From: an uncultured Clostridia bacterium
Lineage (GTDB): Bacteria; Bacillota; Clostridia; Christensenellales; Borkfalkiaceae
Length of the DNA stretch: 64,000 nt
Direction: 5' to 3'
Assembly: GCA_947630115.1 (NCBI GenBank)
Contig: CANRGG010000006.1
Coordinates: 1-64,000 of the forward strand
The position numbers and the translations under genes were made by a program. The notes below the pieces were generated by a model. It searched no databases, had not been told where the DNA came from, and saw nothing but the letters and a program-made list of their open reading frames with translations. This document shows positions 1 to 10,523 of this stretch, piece after piece. The stretch's first letter is position 1; each line of letters starts with the position of its first letter.

Positions 1-156
1 CAGATGTATGATAACAACACGATCATCGACGGCGAGACGGACTATACGACGGAGTTCGATTATGATACCAACATGGAGGACCTGGCGGGCGACGACTCTC
101 TGCCACCCGATCTCAAAGACAGTATCGGCGGCTATTACGACACGCTGAAACCGTAA
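1..156 (+). CDS. C-terminal fragment of a protein truncated by the window edge
   Basis: Open from base 1 in frame 1, ends ...GGYYDTLKP* (TAA 154-156); precedes the MoxR operon on the same strand. Confidence 0.6.
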   Translation, partial: QMYDNNTIIDGETDYTTEFDYDTNMEDLAGDDSLPPDLKDSIGGYYDTLKP

Positions 157-235
157 ACGTAACCACAAAACTCAAAACAAGAATAAAAACTTAAAAATCT
201 AAAAAAATAAAATCACAGGAGTGAGGAGTAAAACC

Positions 236-1354
236 ATGGCACAAATCAACGAACAAAACATTGCACAATTCAGCGAGAAATGCAAGAACATCTTTACGCA
301 GGTTGAGCGCGATATGATCGGTCAGAAAGACGTCATCGAGGGCACGATCATCGCGATGATCGCCGGCGGTAACGTTCTGCTCGAAGGTGTCCCCGGCGTC
401 GGCAAGACCCGTCTTGTCCGGTCCCTCGGCCGCGTCTTCAACCTTCCCTTCTCGAGAATCCAGTTCACCCCCGACCTGATGCCTGCCGACGTTACCGGTA
501 CGAACATCATCGTCAAGGGCGACGACGGCAACTCCAGATTCGAATTCCAGCCCGGTCCTATTTTCAGCAACATCATCCTTGCCGATGAAATCAACCGTGC
601 GACCCCCAAGACCCAGTCGGCACTCCTCGAGGCCATGCAGGAACACACCGTCACCGTCATGGGCGTGTCCAGACCCCTTCAGGAACCGTTCTTCGTCCTT
701 GCAACGCAGAACCCGATCGAGCAAGATGGTACCTATCCTCTTCCCGAGGCTCAGATGGACCGTTTCATGCTGAAAATTTTGGTCACCAACCCCTCGCTCA
801 ACGAGCTGATGGAAATCGTCAACATGACGCAGAAGACCATGGCCGAAGTTGCGGACGCGGCATGCTCCGGCGCAGAGCTGCTTGAAATGCGCAAGACCGC
901 GAACCAGATCCCCGTTGCGACCGAGGTCATGAAATATGCGATGACGCTTTGCTCGGCGACCCACCCCGACAGCGAATGCGCGACGGAAGTTGCAAAGAAA
1001 TACGTCCGTCTCGGCGCCAGCCCCCGTGCAGGCCAGGCACTCATCACCTGTGCGAAGGTCAAGGCGCTCCTCAAGGGCCGCTACAACGTCGCATACAGCG
1101 ATATCAACGAGCTCGCATATCCCGTTCTTCGTCACCGTATCAAGCTGAACTTCGAGGCGGTCGCAGAGCGTATTTCCGCCGATAAGATCATCTCCATGAT
1201 CATCGACGAACTCAACAAGACCTTTAAGATCAATCCCGTGAAGGCAAGCGAAGCGCCCGCAAGACCTGCTGCCGCACCGGCTGAGAATGATACTGCGGAT
1301 TCGCAGGAGGAAAACGGAAAGAAAGCAAAGAAGGGCCTCCTCGGGAGGAAGTAA
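236..1354 (+). CDS. MoxR-family AAA+ ATPase
   Basis: Walker A GVPGVGKT, Walker B ILADEINRATPKTQSALLEAMQE, ATQNPIEQDGTYPLPEAQMDRF; SD GGAGTGAGGAG before ATG 236 (track ORF begins at 221). Confidence 0.95.
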   Translation: MAQINEQNIAQFSEKCKNIFTQVERDMIGQKDVIEGTIIAMIAGGNVLLEGVPGVGKTRLVRSLGRVFNLPFSRIQFTPDLMPADVTGTNIIVKGDDGNSRFEFQPGPIFSNIILADEINRATPKTQSALLEAMQEHTVTVMGVSRPLQEPFFVLATQNPIEQDGTYPLPEAQMDRFMLKILVTNPSLNELMEIVNMTQKTMAEVADAACSGAELLEMRKTANQIPVATEVMKYAMTLCSATHPDSECATEVAKKYVRLGASPRAGQALITCAKVKALLKGRYNVAYSDINELAYPVLRHRIKLNFEAVAERISADKIISMIIDELNKTFKINPVKASEAPARPAAAPAENDTADSQEENGKKAKKGLLGRK

Positions 1355-1384
1355 TTTCAAAATACTACTCTTCGGGAGGAAATA

Positions 1385-2284
1385 ATGAAAGTCTCTTATT
1401 TGAACGATAACTTTTTCAGTCGTTTGGAGACTCTGGCGTTGAATCTGAGAGCGGATCTTGCGGGTTATTTCGGCGGTAAACATCTCGTCAAGACCTACGG
1501 TCAGACGGTTGAATTTGCCGACTACCGCGAATACCAACTCGGGGACGATATCCGGCGTATCGACTGGAACTTATACGGTCGTTTGGAGAAATATTATCTG
1601 AAACTGTTCACGGACGAGCGGCAGATGCAGGTACAGATCTTTCTGGACTGCTCTGCGTCGATGGAGAAAGCCGATCCGACAAAGGCAGCCTATGCCGTTG
1701 CCTTTGCTGCGGCGCTCGGCTTCCTCGCCGTGCACAACATGGATAAGGTTACCTTCAAACAGATCAAAGGCGACCGCGCCGAGGACCCCCTCGGAACGAT
1801 CGTCGGAAAAAACACATTCTTCAGAGCAGTCAATCAGCTCGAAAATATTACTTTCGACGATGAAGCGCACATCAGCACCGCAGTGACGAGTTGCCCGGAT
1901 ACTTCGACGAACAATGGGCTTTCCGTCATCATTTCCGATTTCTTTGATGAACGCGATTGGAAAAAAGCGGTGGATTATCTTGTTTTCAAGAAAAGGCAGG
2001 TCTTGCTCGTGCAGATCCTGTCTCCGGATGAAGCCGATCCTTCTTACAGCGGAAGAGTCAACCTGATCGACGCCGAGTCGCTCGACCTTTTGGACGAGAA
2101 GAACATGAAGCTGAGGATCACGCGCAGCATGCAATCCGCTTATCAGGACGCTTTGAACGATTTCATCGGCTCTTTGAAGGAGTTCTGCGCATCGCGCGGA
2201 GCGGATTTCATCTCCGTGACCAGCGATAAGCCCATCGAAAAAGTGATTTTCGAACAGCTTCTAAAGGTAGGTATCATGGCATGA
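1385..2284 (+). CDS. DUF58 domain protein (VWA-like, MoxR partner)
   Basis: GxxVEFADYREYQLGDDIRRIDWNLYGR signature of DUF58; MIDAS-like DCSASM; SD GGGAGGA. Confidence 0.93.
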   Translation: MKVSYLNDNFFSRLETLALNLRADLAGYFGGKHLVKTYGQTVEFADYREYQLGDDIRRIDWNLYGRLEKYYLKLFTDERQMQVQIFLDCSASMEKADPTKAAYAVAFAAALGFLAVHNMDKVTFKQIKGDRAEDPLGTIVGKNTFFRAVNQLENITFDDEAHISTAVTSCPDTSTNNGLSVIISDFFDERDWKKAVDYLVFKKRQVLLVQILSPDEADPSYSGRVNLIDAESLDLLDEKNMKLRITRSMQSAYQDALNDFIGSLKEFCASRGADFISVTSDKPIEKVIFEQLLKVGIMA

Positions 2285-4311
2285 ATTTTCTTACTGCTTT
2301 AGGCTTTTTGGGACTTCTGGGTATCGCGATCCTTGTCCTTATTTATATTCTCAAGCCGAATTTTCAGCAGAAGATCGTTTCCAGTACGTTCATCTGGAAA
2401 CTGAGCTTGAGGTATAAGAAGAAGAGGATCCCGATCAACCGTTTCAGACAGATCCTGCTTTTGATCTGCCAGATCCTCATTATTACGGCATGTTCCTTCA
2501 TTTTGGCGCAACCCTATATCCCCACGACGGAGGATATCCGCTACGGGACGGAAGAGGTCGTGGTCATCGACGCGTCCGCGAACATGAATGCGGTGTACTC
2601 GGGGGCGACGAGCGATTCTTCTTCCCGCTTTGACAGGGCGATCGAGGATACGCTGACGGTCGCAAGGGATGTCATGTTGGAAAGAGACGGCGCAGTCACC
2701 GTCATCCTTGCGGACGAAGAGCCCAGACTTCTTTTGACGGGCGTCCGCGGACAGGAAGGTTACAATGAGCTTGAAATGACGCTCGGCGGACTGGAATGCA
2801 CCTTCGGTCACTGCGATATGGAGGCCGCGATGATGCTGGCCCGCAGACAGGTCGACATCAACCCCCAGGCGCGCGTCCGCGTTTACTCGGGCACGAAGTA
2901 CTATGGGGGCGGCGATGCCGAATTCATCAATCTTTCGGATAACTCGGCGGAGTTCAACGTTGCGGTTCTGAGCTGTACGCCCACGCTCGAAGAGAACGAG
3001 TACGTGTTCAACATCGAAGTCGCCTGCTACGGTTCGGAAGCGGCGGGCGCGACGAGAGAGCGTACCCTCGAGATCACGGTCATCGGCGCAGACGACGGGA
3101 ACGGCAACGTTTCGAATTTGCCCACTCTTTACAAACAGGTCGTTTTCAACCCCCAGCCTTCCGTGGAAGGGGACTGGTGGGAGGACGTCCAGACGCTCAC
3201 CGTCCGTGCGACGGATGCGGAGATCGGCGGAAGCTCTACCAACCTCTTTGCGTCTTATGAGGAAGTCAGAGTCGAGTTCCGCGATACTTACGATTCCTTC
3301 CCGGAGGACGACTCCCTCTACGTTTACGGCGGCCAGAGAGACGAGATCAGGATCCAGTATTATACGACAGACGCGAACTCCTTCTATTATGTCGGTTTCC
3401 ACGTTCTGCAAAACGTCATGAGAGACACGCGCGATATCGTCTTTACGCAGGTAACGGACGAGTCTAGTGTTGCGATCGAGGGCTATGACTTCTACGTGTT
3501 CGAGCACGGGATCCCGGCGGTCGTCAAATCCAACGGTTTGCCCAAGGACGGTGTCGTCATCTTCTGCGATCCCGATAAGTCGATCAACAATCTCTGCGAC
3601 ATCGAGATCAACGAGAAGGTGACGCTTCCGGAATTCACCTATCTTGAAAGCGGCGATCCGAGTCCGCTCACGCAGTATATCCAGCCCGACCGTTTCGGCC
3701 TGAGCGAGTATACCAAAGTCGTCAACATCGGCGAATTTGACCCGCTCCTGTATTGCGGCGGCGACCCGGTCCTTCTTTCGATGAATACCGAGGACACGAA
3801 AGTGGTCGTGATGCCGTTCAACATCAACATGTCGAGCATGTCCGTCGAGTGGGACTTCATGATCCTGCTCTATAACATGATCAACCATTACATGCCTTTG
3901 ACGGTCACGAGCTACCTCTATGAGATCGGCGATACCGTTACCCTGAACTGCAAGGGTCCCACGCTTTCGGTGAGAGACAGCATGAACCAGCCTCCCATCG
4001 ACCCGGCGACGGGGCAACCCGGCACGGGCGACTATAAGGAATTCCCGACCCAGATCAAACTCACGGAGCGCGGCACGTACACCTTTACGGTGCTCGGCGC
4101 GATCTTCGATGAGGACAACGAAGAAAGAAAGGTCTTTGTCAAGATCTCGACTGCGGAAAGCAATATTTTCCATGAGGGCGAGGTCCACACGGAGATCGAA
4201 AACGGCACGAACGAAAGGAACAGCGGCGACGACCTTCTCGTTTACTTTGCGGCGGCACTTGTGGCATTGCTCTTTGTCGAGTGGTGGCTGCAGACGAGAG
4301 AAAACTATTGA
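2281..4311 (+). CDS. BatA/VWA-like membrane protein
   Basis: N-terminal TM pair, degenerate MIDAS IDASANM, C-terminal TM; 4-bp overlap with upstream DUF58 gene. Confidence 0.85.
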   Translation: MNFLTALGFLGLLGIAILVLIYILKPNFQQKIVSSTFIWKLSLRYKKKRIPINRFRQILLLICQILIITACSFILAQPYIPTTEDIRYGTEEVVVIDASANMNAVYSGATSDSSSRFDRAIEDTLTVARDVMLERDGAVTVILADEEPRLLLTGVRGQEGYNELEMTLGGLECTFGHCDMEAAMMLARRQVDINPQARVRVYSGTKYYGGGDAEFINLSDNSAEFNVAVLSCTPTLEENEYVFNIEVACYGSEAAGATRERTLEITVIGADDGNGNVSNLPTLYKQVVFNPQPSVEGDWWEDVQTLTVRATDAEIGGSSTNLFASYEEVRVEFRDTYDSFPEDDSLYVYGGQRDEIRIQYYTTDANSFYYVGFHVLQNVMRDTRDIVFTQVTDESSVAIEGYDFYVFEHGIPAVVKSNGLPKDGVVIFCDPDKSINNLCDIEINEKVTLPEFTYLESGDPSPLTQYIQPDRFGLSEYTKVVNIGEFDPLLYCGGDPVLLSMNTEDTKVVVMPFNINMSSMSVEWDFMILLYNMINHYMPLTVTSYLYEIGDTVTLNCKGPTLSVRDSMNQPPIDPATGQPGTGDYKEFPTQIKLTERGTYTFTVLGAIFDEDNEERKVFVKISTAESNIFHEGEVHTEIENGTNERNSGDDLLVYFAAALVALLFVEWWLQTRENY

Positions 4312-4323
4312 TAGGAGGGAGTT

Positions 4324-7239
4324 ATGACGAACTTCAAAGTAGAATTTTTGATCAGCCCCTGGCTGTTGCTTTTGTTGATCCCCGCATTATTTCTCACCTT
4401 CTTTCCGTATTTCAGAATGGCGAAGAGATACAGAAAGACGAGAAACCGTATCGTTTCGATCGTTTTGCATGTGATCATCATGGTACTCTGCATCAGCGTA
4501 TTGTCGGGAATGAAATTCTCCTACGATATGCGGAATGAGAAGAACGAACTTGTCATTCTGGTGGATACCTCTTACAGCAATGACGATGAAGAGGCGCGTG
4601 CGGAAAAAGCAAACTTTATCTATAACGTCGTCGAAGCGAACGACAATATCAGTAAGATCGCCGTGGTCAAGTTCGGTTACGATCAGGAGACTGTCCTTGC
4701 GATGGGAGATTACGACGCGGATACCGTTCTCGACCGTCTGGATTTCTCGGACGATCCCGATACGACCGCGACAGATATCCGTGCCGCGCTCGAATATGCC
4801 TGGAACCCGACGACGAAGAGCAGCGCGGAAGGCTTGATCTCGAACGAGGATACGGCAAAGACGGCGAAGATCCTTCTGATCAGCGACGGTTTGCAGACCG
4901 ACCAGGACGCGTTGACGCTCGTGAGAGCGATCAACTCCGACGGGATCCGCGTCGATACCGTCCAGTTCTCGAGCGAGTTCCGGGATGAAGCGCGGATCGT
5001 GGGCGTGACGTTCCCCGAACAGAACCTTGCGGTGAGCGAAAACTTTGACATGGAGATCGCGATTCAATCGGATTTCCAAGGATCGATCGTTGTGGACGGG
5101 ACCGATGACGACGGGAGCGCGCAGAAAGATCTCCCTTCCCAGACGGTCAACGTCATCAGCGGCATGAACACCGTGAGATTTTCCTATGCGTTCAACACGC
5201 CCGGACATCATGAGCTCTCGTTCCGTATCACGAGCGAGGACGACACGATCTCCGAGAACAATACTTATTACGCGTACTACGACCTCATTGAATTCAACAA
5301 GGTGCTCGTGATCGAGCGCTATGACGACGAGTCGGAACAACTTGTCCCCATTCTCGACAAAAAGGCAGATGAGAGCAACTATTACGACGTGACGGTGGCA
5401 CGCTTCTCCGATTTCGACAGTATCCCCAAGTCGGTGGAAGAAATGAGAGCGTATGACCAGATCATTCTCGTCAACATCTCGCACGAGGACATGGGGCAGA
5501 TCGACGTTGCCTTTGAGCTCAACCTCAACAACTATGCTTACACCTATGGCGGCGGTGTCCTTACCATCGGCGGCCAGGAACGCGATTCCAGCGGCCAGGT
5601 CGTGATGGAGACGGTGGACGGCCAGAGCGTGCCGAAGCCGCATTCCTACGACCATGAGGACATGAAGGATTCGACCTATCAGAGAATGCTTCCCGTCGAG
5701 GCGATCGACTATACTCCGCCGATCGCGATCGCGATCATCCTCGACCAATCCGGTTCCATGGCGCAGGGCGGTACGTCGGCGGGTACGCCGCTCGAAGTCG
5801 CGGGCGCCGGTGCGCTTGCCTGCGTTGACGCGCTCAACCAGAGAGACTGGGTCGGCATCATGGGCCTTCGGGAATCCTATACGACGGCACTCGATATGAC
5901 GCCTTGCACCCAGAAGAACAGGATCCGCGCGGCGATCAACGAAGCGACCAAGGAAGCAAACGGCAGCACGATGTACTATCCCGCGCTGGACCGCGCCTGC
6001 CTTGCCCTCAGCTCCCTGACGAGCGTGGAAAGAAGACACATCATCCTGATCTCCGATGGTGGACACTACGACTTCTTCGATACCAACGATGAGGGAGCTC
6101 TGTCCTGGAAGTCCATTTTCGAGCGCAGCTCGAATGCGGACATCACCGTCTCGGTCGTCCAGATCGGCGACGCGGCGGAGCCGACGGCGGATATTCAGAG
6201 CCTCTGCGATTTCACGGGCGGCAGAGCTTATTGCGTTCCCTTCAATAAGATCGATCAGCTTCCCCAGATGATGCTTGAAGAGATCGAAATGCCCGAAGTT
6301 TCCGGCGTGAACGCGTCGGAGAAATACAGCCCCGAGATCAACACCCGTACTTCCATCACGGGTACGGACGTCACGCAGGAAATGCTCAACGAGATCACGA
6401 TGACCGGCTTCTTCGGCTCGAGAGCCAAGAGTGGCGGCGAAGTGGTCGTCCCGCTCAATGCCAAGTTCGTTCCGCTCTATGCGCAGTGGGAGTACGGCAG
6501 AGGCATGGTCGGAAGTTTCATGTGCGATCTGAACGGCTATTGGTCGCAGGAGTTTTTGGATAGTAAAGAAGCGGGCGTGCCGATCATCAACAATATCGTG
6601 TCGGCGCTGATGCCCAAGACAAATATCCGCGCGCAGGCGCTCAACGCCGAGTTTACCGAGGACAACTACCGAACGCAAGTCAGTGTATTCGGCGAGATCG
6701 AATTGGGCAAGAAACTCGTCGCGGTGGTCGAAGCTCCCGCCGAGGAGGGCTCGTTCGAAGTCCCGCCTCCGACGGTATTCGATCTGAGCAAGGAAACCGC
6801 GGGCGGAAACCGTTTCACCTTCGAGAACAAGGTTCCCGGGATCCATAAGGTGACGATTTTGCGGGTCAGCAGCGATCTCGATATCGGCACCGTCACAAGC
6901 GTCGATGATATCACCGATTACGACGCGATCCTCGAGAGTTATCGGGTATTCGGATATTCGGAGGAATACAACGTGTTCCGGGATCCTGCGACGGAAGGCG
7001 CGGAACTTCTCCAGAGGATTGCCGAGTACGGCGACGGGACATTCCTGGATCCGAGGGACGTCGAAACGGTCTATGACGGATTCGAAGATCTCCATAAAGA
7101 ATGGGATCCCCGTCTCGCATTTATCATTATCTCTTTGATTCTCTTCCTGCTCGATGTTGCAGTCCGCAAGTTCAAGTGGAAATGGCCGCATGAAGTTTTG
7201 CGTGACCGTAAGGCGAGGAGGGCTATGGCGAGGGATTGA
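4324..7239 (+). CDS. Large membrane protein with two VWA-like segments
   Basis: N-terminal TMs, VDTSYSN segment and canonical MIDAS LDQSGSM, C-terminal TM; SD GGAGGGAG. Confidence 0.88.
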   Translation: MTNFKVEFLISPWLLLLLIPALFLTFFPYFRMAKRYRKTRNRIVSIVLHVIIMVLCISVLSGMKFSYDMRNEKNELVILVDTSYSNDDEEARAEKANFIYNVVEANDNISKIAVVKFGYDQETVLAMGDYDADTVLDRLDFSDDPDTTATDIRAALEYAWNPTTKSSAEGLISNEDTAKTAKILLISDGLQTDQDALTLVRAINSDGIRVDTVQFSSEFRDEARIVGVTFPEQNLAVSENFDMEIAIQSDFQGSIVVDGTDDDGSAQKDLPSQTVNVISGMNTVRFSYAFNTPGHHELSFRITSEDDTISENNTYYAYYDLIEFNKVLVIERYDDESEQLVPILDKKADESNYYDVTVARFSDFDSIPKSVEEMRAYDQIILVNISHEDMGQIDVAFELNLNNYAYTYGGGVLTIGGQERDSSGQVVMETVDGQSVPKPHSYDHEDMKDSTYQRMLPVEAIDYTPPIAIAIILDQSGSMAQGGTSAGTPLEVAGAGALACVDALNQRDWVGIMGLRESYTTALDMTPCTQKNRIRAAINEATKEANGSTMYYPALDRACLALSSLTSVERRHIILISDGGHYDFFDTNDEGALSWKSIFERSSNADITVSVVQIGDAAEPTADIQSLCDFTGGRAYCVPFNKIDQLPQMMLEEIEMPEVSGVNASEKYSPEINTRTSITGTDVTQEMLNEITMTGFFGSRAKSGGEVVVPLNAKFVPLYAQWEYGRGMVGSFMCDLNGYWSQEFLDSKEAGVPIINNIVSALMPKTNIRAQALNAEFTEDNYRTQVSVFGEIELGKKLVAVVEAPAEEGSFEVPPPTVFDLSKETAGGNRFTFENKVPGIHKVTILRVSSDLDIGTVTSVDDITDYDAILESYRVFGYSEEYNVFRDPATEGAELLQRIAEYGDGTFLDPRDVETVYDGFEDLHKEWDPRLAFIIISLILFLLDVAVRKFKWKWPHEVLRDRKARRAMARD

Positions 7240-7256
7240 TCTCCGGCGCCGCTCAA

Positions 7257-7284
7257 GGGACGGAAGGTTTCGCCTTCCGGTCCC
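7257..7284 (+). promoter_or_regulatory. Intercistronic hairpin without U-tract
   Basis: GGGACGGAAGG-TTTCG-CCTTCCGGTCCC between the VWA gene and LRR lipoprotein. Confidence 0.5.
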
Positions 7285-7343
7285 GGGCGCGGTCGGGATT
7301 GATAAAAACCCAGACTACCCAATTTCAAAATAAGGAAGAAACA

Positions 7344-10300
7344 ATGAAAAAATTTATTCTTTACATTTCAATATGCCTTATGGTTTGCCTTGGCGCGATC
7401 GGGCTTTCGGCTTGCAGCCCCCGGCTTCGGGTGCCCCTCAATCTGAAAGTCGATATCGTGCGGCAGGAGGTCACCTGGGCGCCCGTTGACGGAGTGATCC
7501 GCTATCGGTACGAGATCAACGGAGAGGAGAGCACGACCCGGACGACTTCTGTGTCCATCGAGCACCTGCCCGAAGGCTCCTATACCGTGCGCGTCCGCGC
7601 GGAGAGCGACGGAAAGAAAAACCGCAACTCGCAGTGGACGGAGGAAGTCGAATTCACGAAGGAAAAGGAGGACGGGCTCGCCCATCGTCTCATCAACGGC
7701 GGGAAAGAGTTCGAAGTTTCGGGCGTGGGCAGTATCACGGCGGCGAACATCGTGATCGATCCCGTGTTCAGAGGGCTTCCCGTCACCAAGATTGCCGATT
7801 CCGCGTTTGCGAATACGGGGCGGATCGCGACGATCGAGATCCCCGAGAGCGTGACGACGATCGGCGCGCGTGCCTTCTATAACTGCGCGGCTTTGGAAAA
7901 CATCGTCATTCCCGAGTCGGTCAATTCGATCGGTAACTATGCTTTCCAGCGGTGCCGGGCGCTGACTTCGGTCACCCTTCCCAGCACCCTTCCCGCGATC
8001 AACGACTATACCTTTGCGAACTGCTCGGCTCTGACGCAGGTGAATATCGGCAACAGCGTGAAGACGATCGGCAGATATGCTTTCTCGGACTGCCAGGAAC
8101 TTGACAGTATCAAAATTCCCGATAACGTCGAAAGCATCGGCGAATTTGCGTTCTACCACTGCATTTCGGCTATGGACGCGACGGTCGGCGACGGCGTCAA
8201 GACGATCGGGAAGAGCGCGTTCGGCGGCTGCACTGCCATGACGAGCCTCAAGCTCGGCAGCGGGCTCGAAACGATCGACGAGAGAGCGTTCTCGGAATGC
8301 ACCAACCTTACCGATATCGATCTCGGAACGAGCGTGCAGACGATCGGAGTCGCCGCTTTCATGAGCGATTCCGCACTGCAGAAGATCACGATCCCCGATT
8401 GCGTAAAACAGATCGCACAGGGCGCCTTTGCGTCTTGCGCGAGCCTGAACGACGTCAAGATCGGTTCCGGGCTTGAATTTCTGGCATACCAGGCATTCGT
8501 CGACACCAAACTTTACAACGATCAGATGAACGCAAAAGAGGGTCCTGTCTATATCGATACTTGGCTCGTCGCCAACTCGAACCTTGAGGCGCAGACGATG
8601 GAAATCAAAGGGGAGACTGTCGGAATTGCGGAATATGCCCTGATCGGCTCCAATAATCTGCAAGGTCTGAACATTCCCAATTCTGTTGTTTATATCAACA
8701 ACAGCGCCGGTCTCCAGCTCGCGAGCCTTGCCTCCATTCAATTCGGCAGCGGTGTTAAAAACATCGGTTCCGCGGCGTTCGGAAACTGTTTGGTTTTGAC
8801 GAACATCACGTTCGGCGACGGGCTCGAATATATCGGACCGAACGCCTTTGCGAATGCGCGTCTTTTGACTTCGATCAAGTTTGGTACGAGCGGAAATCTG
8901 AAAACGATCGACGAGAGAGCATTTTCCGGCTGCACCGCGTTGACCCAAGTGATCCTTCCCGAAGGCTTGGAAACGATCGGTGTTTCCGCGTTCAGAAACT
9001 GCGAGCAGCTGACAAGTGTCGATCTTCCCAGCTCCTTGCAGACGATCGCAACGCAGGCGTTTACGGGGTGCGGCTTCTTCAACTCCACCTATGCGATCGA
9101 GGGAACGATCGACTTCCAGACGGGTACCGTCTATGCGGACGGTTGGGTCGTCGGCTTTATTGAAGAACTCGCCGGCGGCGGCAGCGGCGGCAGGATCATG
9201 CTCTACATCAAAGAGGGGACAGTCGGCATCGCGAACTATGCTTTCAACGATAATGAAACCATTTCGCAGGTCGTGATCCCCGACAGCGTCAAGACGATCG
9301 GCTATGCGGCGTTCTACAAGAACGACATTCTGGAGTCGGTCGTGCTCCCGAAGGGACTCGAGGCGATCCCCGATTTCTGCTTCTATCAGTGCCCGGTCCT
9401 TGCAAGACTCGGCGATGATCAGCTGACGCTTGAAGCTAATGTCATCAACATTCCGGATTCCGTCAAGACGATCGGCCGCAGCGCCTTCTATAAGTGCAGC
9501 TCCTTGGGCATGGTCGCGGGAAGCTCGACGGGCTTCAACACCGTCAGGATCTCCGCGTCCGTCGAGGAGATCGGGAACAACGCCTTCCTTGCGGACTCCG
9601 GTATCTTCCATCTGGAATTTGCGCTTGAAAACGCACATTTGAAAACGATCGGCGACAAGGCGTTCAACGGCTGCAACAGTATTGATGAATTCACCCTTCC
9701 GGACTCGGTCGAGACGATCGGTTCGTACTGCTTCGAGAAGTGCTACGGCCTTGTGACGGCAAATCTCGGCGGCGTGAAGGAGATCGGCCCCTATGCCTTC
9801 TCTCAGTGCTACGCCCTGACGACGATGCACATTCCCGACACGACGACGGTCATCAGAGACCATGCGTTCTATTGGTGCAACGTTCTGGAAACTCTGACAC
9901 TCGGCAGCGGATTGGAGACCATCGAAGACCATGCCTTCTATGCAAACCTTGCGTTGAAGTCGCTGGCGCTTCCCGGGAACCTCAAGACGATCGAAATGCA
10001 GGCGTTCAGACATTGCCAGGGACTTCAAAGCCTTGTCCTGAGCAAGGACGTCGATGTGATCGGCAACCACGTGTTCTACGACTGCAGAGAGCTGACGATC
10101 TATACGGACGCGTCCGAAGCGCCCGAGGGCTGGGCGAGACTGTGGAACTCCTCGTTCCGTCCGATCATCTGGAACGCGCGTCTTTCGACGAAGGGCGATT
10201 ATGTCGTCTCGTTTGTCAAGTCGGTTGAGAATTGCAGCCTGATCGTCAACGACAGAGTGGCATTCTCCACGCGGCTGGGAGATCCTTACCGCGAAGGCTT

Positions 10301-10484
10301 CAAGTTTGCGGGTTGGACGACCGTTTCCGGTACCGATCCCGAATTTGACGGCGGCGTCGTCATGAACGGCACGAGACCGCCCAAGGCGACCGATCCCGAT
10401 ACGGGCGCAGTTCTGGAAGAGCCCGCATTCATCGCGGGTGCGCCGATCGGCTCGACGCTCTATGCGGTTTGGGACGCGATCTAA
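7344..10484 (+). CDS. BspA-type leucine-rich repeat (LRR_5-like) surface lipoprotein
   Basis: Lipobox ...IGLSACS; many repeats of type VKTIGxxAFxxCxxLxxVxIPxxV; C-terminal GFKFAGWT InlB-B/Flg_new-like module; ATG 7344 preceded by AAGGAAG. Confidence 0.92.
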   Translation: MKKFILYISICLMVCLGAIGLSACSPRLRVPLNLKVDIVRQEVTWAPVDGVIRYRYEINGEESTTRTTSVSIEHLPEGSYTVRVRAESDGKKNRNSQWTEEVEFTKEKEDGLAHRLINGGKEFEVSGVGSITAANIVIDPVFRGLPVTKIADSAFANTGRIATIEIPESVTTIGARAFYNCAALENIVIPESVNSIGNYAFQRCRALTSVTLPSTLPAINDYTFANCSALTQVNIGNSVKTIGRYAFSDCQELDSIKIPDNVESIGEFAFYHCISAMDATVGDGVKTIGKSAFGGCTAMTSLKLGSGLETIDERAFSECTNLTDIDLGTSVQTIGVAAFMSDSALQKITIPDCVKQIAQGAFASCASLNDVKIGSGLEFLAYQAFVDTKLYNDQMNAKEGPVYIDTWLVANSNLEAQTMEIKGETVGIAEYALIGSNNLQGLNIPNSVVYINNSAGLQLASLASIQFGSGVKNIGSAAFGNCLVLTNITFGDGLEYIGPNAFANARLLTSIKFGTSGNLKTIDERAFSGCTALTQVILPEGLETIGVSAFRNCEQLTSVDLPSSLQTIATQAFTGCGFFNSTYAIEGTIDFQTGTVYADGWVVGFIEELAGGGSGGRIMLYIKEGTVGIANYAFNDNETISQVVIPDSVKTIGYAAFYKNDILESVVLPKGLEAIPDFCFYQCPVLARLGDDQLTLEANVINIPDSVKTIGRSAFYKCSSLGMVAGSSTGFNTVRISASVEEIGNNAFLADSGIFHLEFALENAHLKTIGDKAFNGCNSIDEFTLPDSVETIGSYCFEKCYGLVTANLGGVKEIGPYAFSQCYALTTMHIPDTTTVIRDHAFYWCNVLETLTLGSGLETIEDHAFYANLALKSLALPGNLKTIEMQAFRHCQGLQSLVLSKDVDVIGNHVFYDCRELTIYTDASEAPEGWARLWNSSFRPIIWNARLSTKGDYVVSFVKSVENCSLIVNDRVAFSTRLGDPYREGFKFAGWTTVSGTDPEFDGGVVMNGTRPPKATDPDTGAVLEEPAFIAGAPIGSTLYAVWDAI

Positions 10485-10523
10485 CTCCAAGCCCCGGTAA
10501 AAGGGGGAGAATAAATTAAAATC

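Noticed and set aside
4387-7191. 934-aa minus-strand ORF
   Set aside because: Antisense shadow of the VWA membrane protein gene
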